A stretch of DNA of 64,000 nt from the NCBI RefSeq assembly GCF_041053105.1, contig NZ_CP163444.1:434001-498000 (forward strand), read 5' to 3'. Of this stretch, positions 58,117 to 64,000 are shown piece after piece (positions within the stretch are counted from its first letter, which is position 1; each line of letters opens with the position of its first letter). This DNA is from Streptomyces sp. R44 (GTDB lineage: Bacteria; Actinomycetota; Actinomycetes; Streptomycetales; Streptomycetaceae). The notes below the pieces were generated by a model that was given only the letters and a program-made list of their open reading frames with translations, had not been told where the DNA came from and did no database searches. The translations under genes and the position numbers were made by a program.

Positions 58117-61075
58117 CTGTGTTCCCTTCGCTCCCGTCGGAGGTGCCGAGGCATCCGGAATCCGTGCGGATCTCGATCCGTTCGAGGAGGACATCCACGA
58201 GCTGGTCCCTCAGACACGCCCGCACGTCCGCGACGCGGGACACGTCGGTCCAGACACGAAGCTCGACTCCCGGAGTCCGACGTGCCAGTCGGATCGCCGC
58301 CGGGTCCCCGCCCGCGAGAGCCATGAGCCGACGCGCCAGGACTAGGTCGATCGCGTCGAGGGCGGACCGCACGGCCGGTCGCAGTCGGCACAGCCGCTCG
58401 AATCGCTCCCGCGTGCCACTGATGTCCGAGGACCGCGCCTCGGACAGGGCGTCGACCTGAGCCACCGCGTCATCGGTGATGCGAGCCGACCACGCCGCAA
58501 GCCCGTCGAACAGTTCATCGAGGCATGCCCCGGCCTCGGTCGTGGTCGCACTGGTCCACCAGTCCTTCGCCCGCCGGGCGCGGTCGACCTCGCCACTCCA
58601 CGCTTTCGCCGCTCCGGCCAGGGCCTCCACCGCGTAGACCACCGTCGCCGCGGGAGGGGGGACGGCGAGCTTCTTGGGGATCCCCTTGACGGCGACGGAG
58701 CTCAGAAAAGCTGTCGCCGCCCCCTTGGCAGCCGCCGTACCCAGGCTCACGGCCTTCTCCTTCAGGTCGGGACGCGGTCGTACACGCGGCTGCGCGTCGC
58801 CCCGGCGCTCCGGGGTGCTCACCGGTGCGCGCAGAACCATCCCCCGTTTCCGCGCCTCCAGCTCGAACTCGTTCTCCAGACCGGAGAGAAGTCCTTCCAG
58901 CTCCAGACCGGTGACGAAGTCGCTCCACCGCCGCGCATCATCCACGCCACCCAGGTCCCGGACCACATCCGGCGACCGCTCCTTGGCACGGTGACGCTCG
59001 GCTTCGAGCCGGTCGCGCGTGTCCTGGCCCGCTGTCCGGAAAGCCTCGAGCAACGCGGCCCGGTCACTCGACGTAGAGCGTTCGAGCTCGCCAAGCGCGA
59101 GATCGATCCCGAGGAGTTCCTCGGTCAGTCGGTCGTGGAACGCCGCCACCGGCGCCCGTACCCCATCGGCCAGCCGGACCGCACGAAGCGGAATCGCGCG
59201 CTCGGCCAGGAGTCGGGTGAGGGACCGCTCCAGCTCGGGCAATCTGCTCGCCCGAAGGGCCCTGTCTCCCAGCGCGCGATCCTCTGTGGACAACGCTTCG
59301 TGCGCGGCACCGGAGTGGACCGGGAGGACAACGGGCGGTGCGACGTCGACCGCTCCGGAGACCTGCTCGATCCGGGCGGTGTGACCCGCCGCCGACGTGA
59401 ACTCCCGTTCCGGATTCTCGACGAAGCGCTGAAGGCGGTGCGGTTCGACGACCCGTCCCTTCACATTGACCACGACGAGCAGAGGTTTCCCCGCGAGGAG
59501 AAGTCGCTGGAGCTCGGCGGACTCCTCCTCGCGCAGCGTGTCGGCGTAGTTCCATATCACCGCGTCGGCGCTGTCGCACGCGGCCCGAGCGCGCGTGGCG
59601 TCGAGGTCGTCGTCCTTCGCGGCGAAGCCGGGCGTGTCGAGGTACGTCACGGAGCCGACGTGGAAAGCAGAGGTCTCCCGCGTGGTGCGGTGCGCCCCTC
59701 GCCCGATCCCGGTCCGGTCCGCGTCGCGGGTCAGCGCCTTGCTGAGCGTGGTCTTCCCGGACTTGGTCCTTCCGGCGATGGCCACCCGCAGCCTGCCTCT
59801 CGCCGCGGGCATGACTCGTACGGCATCGCGCAGTTCACGTTCAAGCGCCCCGATGCGGCTGACGACCTCGACGAGGTCCTTGTTCTCGATCGCGTGCGCG
59901 GAGTACGACGTTCGCGGAAGACGAGCCTCGGCCTCCTCCCCGAGAGCGGTCTGGATGTCGCGGTAGGCCGATCGGCTCGTGTCCACCACCCCGGACGCGA
60001 ACCGGCTGGCCAGGGCCCCCAGGGCCTCGCGGAGATCCGGTTCGGTTCGCCATAGATCCATGGCCGCTGCCACGTGGTCGAACAACTCGACGTTCTTCCT
60101 GTACCAGGACTCGAACGCCCGCAGCTCGTTGATGTCGGTCCGGGAGGCGACCGCCAGCAGCCCCGCCGTGAGCCGCGTGGCCGAGCTCGTGGCGGGCGCG
60201 GCCGGAGCGGCCGGAGCCACGGGCGCCGTCGCGAGCCCGTGCTCGATCACCGCCCGCACGCTGTCCTCCGCGAGCATGTCCACCGTGCTTCCGGAAACGG
60301 CACCGGTGTCACGGGCCTCGATCGCCCAGAGCAGGGCGTCACGCCGATCCGATCTGAACCCGGACCGCGCGTCCGGCGCGAACCAGCGCCACCACTGTGG
60401 CCACTCGGACAGGACCGCCTCGTACGACTCCTCCGCGGCAACGAAGTCCCGCACCCTCTCCAGCAGCGGCACCAGCTCCCCGTTCCGCAGATCCCGGGCC
60501 GCCGCGGCACTGTGCCTGAGCACAAGCTCGCGCGCCTCCGCCGCCTTCCGGCCTCCTCGTCGACGGCTCAGGTCGGCCAGCGCGGTTTCCATGTCGACCT
60601 CACGGATCGAGCGCCAGATCTCCTCGGGCCATTCCTGGTCCGCACGCCGACACGGCTCAAGGACTTCGGACAGCAGTCGTTCCGCGGCCGCCACCGCCAC
60701 GGCGTCCGCCCGAAGCGCTTCCACCGGCACGCCTTCCAGTGCCCGGAGGTGTGTCCGCAGCCCTTCGAGCCGCTTCAGTTCCCGGAGGGATCTGCCCCCG
60801 TCCGACGCCGGAGTCCGGCCCCCAGCCGTTGCCAGCCGGACCAGTTCGTGTTCCTCGACGCACGCCGCCACCGCGTCGGACACCCATGGAAGAGTGCTTC
60901 CCGAAGGCGGCAGGCCGACACACCCGCATGCCTGGGCGACCGCTTCCACGTCCTTGGCGAATCTCTGGAGTGCGGCCGGCCCGGCCATGGCGTCCATCCC
61001 CAACGGTTCGAGCAGGAGGGCCATCATCTCGGCTCTGAGGCTCGTCCTCTCGTTCCCCGCCCTGTCACGCATCAC
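58109..61075 (-). CDS. Dynamin-like GTPase, larger partner
   Basis: 988 residues; GTG at 61075 or ATG three bases on. The first 420 residues are helical with no known domain. Then the GTPase: P-loop AGRTKSGKTTLS (near residue 440), a threonine switch (HRTTRETS), DTPGFAAKDDD (G3) and VVNVKGR in the G4 position, where the expected lysine-aspartate pattern is weak. The C-terminal part has a hydrophobic stretch (AAAKGAATAFLSSVAVKGI) and helices. Tandem unlike GTPases of this sort resemble the two-GTPase layout of the Eleos (LeoA/LeoBC) anti-phage system. The start overlaps the preceding stop (TAGTG). Confidence 0.82.
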   Translation of the reverse strand: MMRDRAGNERTSLRAEMMALLLEPLGMDAMAGPAALQRFAKDVEAVAQACGCVGLPPSGSTLPWVSDAVAACVEEHELVRLATAGGRTPASDGGRSLRELKRLEGLRTHLRALEGVPVEALRADAVAVAAAERLLSEVLEPCRRADQEWPEEIWRSIREVDMETALADLSRRRGGRKAAEARELVLRHSAAAARDLRNGELVPLLERVRDFVAAEESYEAVLSEWPQWWRWFAPDARSGFRSDRRDALLWAIEARDTGAVSGSTVDMLAEDSVRAVIEHGLATAPVAPAAPAAPATSSATRLTAGLLAVASRTDINELRAFESWYRKNVELFDHVAAAMDLWRTEPDLREALGALASRFASGVVDTSRSAYRDIQTALGEEAEARLPRTSYSAHAIENKDLVEVVSRIGALERELRDAVRVMPAARGRLRVAIAGRTKSGKTTLSKALTRDADRTGIGRGAHRTTRETSAFHVGSVTYLDTPGFAAKDDDLDATRARAACDSADAVIWNYADTLREEESAELQRLLLAGKPLLVVVNVKGRVVEPHRLQRFVENPEREFTSAAGHTARIEQVSGAVDVAPPVVLPVHSGAAHEALSTEDRALGDRALRASRLPELERSLTRLLAERAIPLRAVRLADGVRAPVAAFHDRLTEELLGIDLALGELERSTSSDRAALLEAFRTAGQDTRDRLEAERHRAKERSPDVVRDLGGVDDARRWSDFVTGLELEGLLSGLENEFELEARKRGMVLRAPVSTPERRGDAQPRVRPRPDLKEKAVSLGTAAAKGAATAFLSSVAVKGIPKKLAVPPPAATVVYAVEALAGAAKAWSGEVDRARRAKDWWTSATTTEAGACLDELFDGLAAWSARITDDAVAQVDALSEARSSDISGTRERFERLCRLRPAVRSALDAIDLVLARRLMALAGGDPAAIRLARRTPGVELRVWTDVSRVADVRACLRDQLVDVLLERIEIRTDSGCLGTSDGSEGNTDD

Positions 61076-61491
61076 TACTCCTCGTGGGGGCGGTGGTACC
61101 TGAACTCGGGCAGTGGATGTGGGCTCGGAGGAATCAGGGCCCGGGACTGCTGCGACGCCTCCGCTCGCACGCCCCCGGCGATCGTGCGCGGGAGGTCGGA
61201 GTGCCGGCCGAAGGTCTGCATGATCTGCACCTCACGGGCGAACCGCTCCACGGTCCTGGTGTCACCGTGCATGTCGATCTGCAGGCCTGACCAGTGCTGG
61301 AGGATGGAGTTGACCGCCACGACGCGGTCGGCATCGTCCGGGGCGGTGTCCAGATCCTCGGCTCTGTGGCCCTCGCCCATGTCGCCCGAGTCAACAGCAC
61401 CCGGGAGCCGGGACCGCCCCGCGATCATCTCCGTCGCCACAGCCCATTCCCTTGCGTCTTCGCGTACCCCTGCGAGCACACGACTCCGCAC
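61075..61491 (-). CDS. Small first protein of the dynamin operon
   Basis: 138 residues from a GTG at 61491. No signal or membrane span; a central helical segment DADRVVAVNSILQHWSGLQIDMHGDTRTVERFAREVQIMQTFGRH is flanked by disordered ends. Its stop TAG shares a base with the GTG of the big GTPase gene, so it belongs to the same operon. No family recognised. An AT-rich stretch at 61555-61580 upstream, unusual here, may be the promoter. Confidence 0.65.
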   Translation of the reverse strand: MRSRVLAGVREDAREWAVATEMIAGRSRLPGAVDSGDMGEGHRAEDLDTAPDDADRVVAVNSILQHWSGLQIDMHGDTRTVERFAREVQIMQTFGRHSDLPRTIAGGVRAEASQQSRALIPPSPHPLPEFRYHRPHEE

Positions 61492-61612
61492 GGAAGAATG
61501 CCCCTATCGCACGACGCGGGCAGCCCCCAGCCCCGCAGAAAGCGTACACGTGAGTTCAATCATAAATAACAGTTAAGCCTTTTGACGACGTCAACAAGAC
61601 AGGCCTGACGAG

Positions 61613-63280
61613 TCATAGCCCGTATTCATCCATCAGCCGCATCAGGTTCCGCTTGCGCTTCTGGGCGGCGCGCAGGTCGGTGATGTACGCGGTGAAGTCG
61701 TCCGGTGTGCCGAGGCGGCGGTGGCAGTCGCGGATGCCCAGGAGCAGGCTGACGAGCTGTTGGTAGGCGCGGTTGCCCGTCTCGTGGGTGAGGCGGGTGG
61801 CCAGGCGGAGGTAGACGGCGAGGGCATCCGCAGGGCGGGTCGGGCGGGAATGGTCGGCAAGGGTGAGCCACTGGCCGTCGTGGGCGCCGTACTCGCCGGC
61901 TGTCCGCCAGGCGGCTTCGACGTCCCCATCGTCCAGCAGGATGTCGACGAGAACCCGGCCACCGCGCGTGTCCGCCGGCTCGGCATCGGCGCGGAGAAGC
62001 GCCAGTGCCTTCTCGCGCTCGGTCGGCCAGCACGCGGCGGCGATGGCCGCGGCACGCAGCTGCTGGTAAGCGAGCAGGGTGCGGCGGGCTGCGAAGCGGT
62101 CCCGGCGCAGGGTGAGAGCATCGGCGGGCCGGCCGATCCGGGTGTAGCGGTCGGCGAGGTGGTCGATCAGGGCGGTGTCGACGGTGGCGAGGTCCGCGGT
62201 CTCCCGGATGCCGCGCTCGGCCCATTCCAGGGCTTCGGCGGTACGGCCGGCGGTGTCGAGCTCGCGGGCGATGAGCAGATGGGTATGACCGTTCGGCGCG
62301 AGGTCGGCGGCGTGCACGGCGATCACCATGTCGATGTCCCGCCCCGACTTCGCGAGGCGCTGCATCAGATGCTTCTCGGCCCAGCCGGTACGGTTCGCCT
62401 GCCATGCCGCGATCGCGTACCGGCGCAGGGCGGCCATCCCCCGCTCGCCGAGCAGATCCGCGTAGTCGAGCGGATCGATGTCCGTCAGGTCGGCCGCGTC
62501 GTCCAGAGCGCGCGTCACCAGCCAGTGCGCGAGTTCCTCCGGGTCGGGGCCGGCCGCGCAGCAGGCCTCGTGGTGGGCGTCGGCCAGGCCGGCACCGATC
62601 TCCCCGAGCCGGCCGTCGGAGTCATCGACGCTTTCGACCACAGCTGCCAGCAGACCGATCGCCTCCCGGGCCAGAGTCATCGCGTCGGCCGCCCGGCCGG
62701 AAGCCGTGAGTGACCGGATCGTGTCGACCGCCTGCCGGGCCTGGTCGGCGTAGGCACGAGCGTCGGCGTACTCGACGTAGCCGTACTGGGCAAAAGGGCC
62801 GCTGTCGAGCAACTCGCGGATACGGGAACGGATCCCGGCCACGTCGCCGCGGGCGCTCGCCGCCCGCAGTTCCAGACGCCTCCGCAGGTTCCGGTCCTCG
62901 GCCACCTCCTCCCGCACAAGAGCAAGGAGGTCGCCCCGCGACAGGCCGGTCAGCCAGGCGTCGAGGCCACGGGTCCGGTCCCGGGCTGCCTTCCGCCGGC
63001 GGGCCAGGTCGGCCTCCTGAGCGATCAATGTCAGGCCGAGCGCGACCAGATGCTTGCAGAAGTTGCCCTCCCGTCCGTACGGGCAATCGCACGTGCCCGC
63101 CGGCTTCCTGCGCCCGCCCAGGAGCAGCTCCACCTCGTACCGCTCCGTGCCGCGTACCCACGCCCTGATCCAGCCGTCGCCGAACTCGACCCCGGATACT
63201 TCGTCGACATAAGGAAGTCCACGCTCGAACGAACGCTCCCCGGCCAGCGCCCTCAGCTTCGCTTCCGTAAGACCGCCCAC
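61613..63280 (-). CDS. SWIM zinc-finger protein with helical repeats
   Basis: 555 residues. N-terminal SWIM domain: CDCPYGREGNFCKH (CxCx8CxH, residues 64-77). The rest is all-helical, with TPR-like stretches (TAGRTAEALEWAERGIRETADLATVDTAL; IDHLADRYTRIGRPADALTLRRDR). SWIM proteins bind DNA or protein partners; the specific role is unknown. It is the intact relative of the pseudogene at 45725-46930. Divergent from the TerD-like gene, and upstream of the dynamin operon on the same strand. Confidence 0.88.
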   Translation of the reverse strand: MGGLTEAKLRALAGERSFERGLPYVDEVSGVEFGDGWIRAWVRGTERYEVELLLGGRRKPAGTCDCPYGREGNFCKHLVALGLTLIAQEADLARRRKAARDRTRGLDAWLTGLSRGDLLALVREEVAEDRNLRRRLELRAASARGDVAGIRSRIRELLDSGPFAQYGYVEYADARAYADQARQAVDTIRSLTASGRAADAMTLAREAIGLLAAVVESVDDSDGRLGEIGAGLADAHHEACCAAGPDPEELAHWLVTRALDDAADLTDIDPLDYADLLGERGMAALRRYAIAAWQANRTGWAEKHLMQRLAKSGRDIDMVIAVHAADLAPNGHTHLLIARELDTAGRTAEALEWAERGIRETADLATVDTALIDHLADRYTRIGRPADALTLRRDRFAARRTLLAYQQLRAAAIAAACWPTEREKALALLRADAEPADTRGGRVLVDILLDDGDVEAAWRTAGEYGAHDGQWLTLADHSRPTRPADALAVYLRLATRLTHETGNRAYQQLVSLLLGIRDCHRRLGTPDDFTAYITDLRAAQKRKRNLMRLMDEYGL

Positions 63281-63454
63281 GACTCACCGCGCTCCGCTCC
63301 GGCTCGGACTCCCCAACGGCCCTCACACTAACGGCCGCCCGGGGGCTCCTCCTCGCGTCAAGCCGTCAACAACCGATCCTCTGCGGTGCCTCACACCCCG
63401 CCTGTATGGTCGTCGACCACCCCGACTCCCCGGACCTTCCTCGAAAGGTGCCAC

Positions 63455-64000
63455 ATGACCGAGCCCGCCACTGTGAACCTGACGAAGTACTCGCCCACGG
63501 TCTCCCTGGACAAGCACGGCGTGACCTCGGGACTGATCAAGGTCAACCTCAACTGGACCTCGCCGCAGGCCGCCGCGCAGCGGGCGGACGGCGAGGCACG
63601 TGGCCTGTTCGGCCGGATCCGGGCGTCGCTGCGGTCGGCCACGGCCAGGACGGTGGATCTCGACCTCGGCTGCATGATCCGCTGCACCGACGGCTCCAAG
63701 ACCGTGGTCCAGGCCCTGGGCAACGCCTTCGGCGCGCTGGACCGCTTCCCGTACGTCGCCCTTGACGCGGACGACCGGACCGGGGCCCGGGAGACTGGAG
63801 AGAACCTGGTCATCAACCTGGACCACCAGGCCGAGTTCCAGAAACTCCTGCTCTTCGTCTACATCTACGAAGGGTCCGGCGACTTCCGCGGCCTCGACGC
63901 GGTGGTGACCCTGACATCCGACCGCGGCGACCGCTTCCGGGTGGTTCTGGACGAGTGCCCTCCGCAGGCACACGCGTGCGCCATCGCCCTCATCAAACGA
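63455..64000 (+). CDS. TerD-family stress protein, cut by the window edge
   Basis: 182 codons are visible from the ATG at 63455. TerD features: VNLTKYSPTVSLDKHG, VNLNWTS, ARTVDLDLGCMIRCTDGSKTVVQALG, LDADDRTGARETGENLVINLDHQAEFQKLLLFVYIYEG. These fit the calcium-binding beta-sandwich of tellurite/stress proteins; the GENL and LDADDRTG loops match calcium ligands. An insert before TVDLDLG (AQRADGEARGLFGRIRAS) resembles the membrane-associated or fused TerD variants. Divergent from the SWIM gene, 174 bases apart. Confidence 0.85.
   Translation, partial: MTEPATVNLTKYSPTVSLDKHGVTSGLIKVNLNWTSPQAAAQRADGEARGLFGRIRASLRSATARTVDLDLGCMIRCTDGSKTVVQALGNAFGALDRFPYVALDADDRTGARETGENLVINLDHQAEFQKLLLFVYIYEGSGDFRGLDAVVTLTSDRGDRFRVVLDECPPQAHACAIALIKR

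Overview
The window looks like a chromosomal segment of a Streptomyces or close actinobacterial relative. It is very GC-rich with strong third-position GC, uses GTG and TTG starts, and couples many genes by 4-base ATGA/GTGA overlaps. It also carries families typical of that group: SpoIIE phosphatases with anti-sigma ATPases, CGNR zinc fingers, DUF5753 remnants, SWIM proteins and TerD. I saw no rRNA, tRNA, CRISPR array, insertion sequence or prophage.

Bases 1-18350 hold what I read as one regulon. A Dpp/Opp-type ABC importer lies behind an agmatine deiminase, a separate operon encodes a fused urease gamma/beta subunit and a divergent urease alpha subunit, and a second agmatine deiminase carries a Tat signal. 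The three transcription units share a near-identical palindrome (GACTGAA-NN-TTCAGTC type), each overlapping a TTGACT -35 box with 17-base spacing. Two closely related TetR repressors with the same recognition helix lie in the block, one next to two operators and one heading an operon with two 2-oxoglutarate/Fe(II)-oxygenase-like genes. Inserted in the block are a three-gene operon (retropepsin-like protease fused to a 7-TM domain, RimK-like ATP-grasp ligase, small exported protein) and a two-component system.

Bases 18500-28160 contain a D,D-carboxypeptidase, small genes, and a peptide-export cluster: an 83-residue double-glycine precursor without cysteine, an HlyD-like adaptor, a C39-peptidase ABC exporter and a second NHLM-type ABC protein, followed by a class A beta-lactamase with a complete active site. 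No peptide-modifying enzyme is adjacent.

Bases 28200-36330 are mixed metabolism: an arginase-family enzyme beside a CGNR regulator, a PLP amino-acid deaminase/aldolase divergent from a sugar-lactone oxidase across a long perfect inverted repeat, and a LysR/SDR divergent pair. Bases 36440-39516 are a sulfide/persulfide detoxification module (ETHE1-rhodanese, rhodanese-TM, TauE/SafE) with four CsoR/CstR-like operators. A 1186-residue helical-repeat protein, a DoxX gene with a cysteine-bearing HTH regulator, and a DUF4232 lipoprotein follow.

Bases 45700-54780 contain decayed genes (a SWIM pseudogene whose intact relative lies at 61613-63280, a frameshifted P-loop ATPase, a DUF5753 remnant) around two divergent SpoIIE-type phosphatases and an orphan substrate-binding lipoprotein. 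Bases 54840-64000 hold an endonuclease-VII-like HNH protein, a coupled operon of a small protein and two dynamin-like GTPases (a possible defence or membrane-remodelling system), the intact SWIM protein, and a TerD-family gene cut by the window edge.
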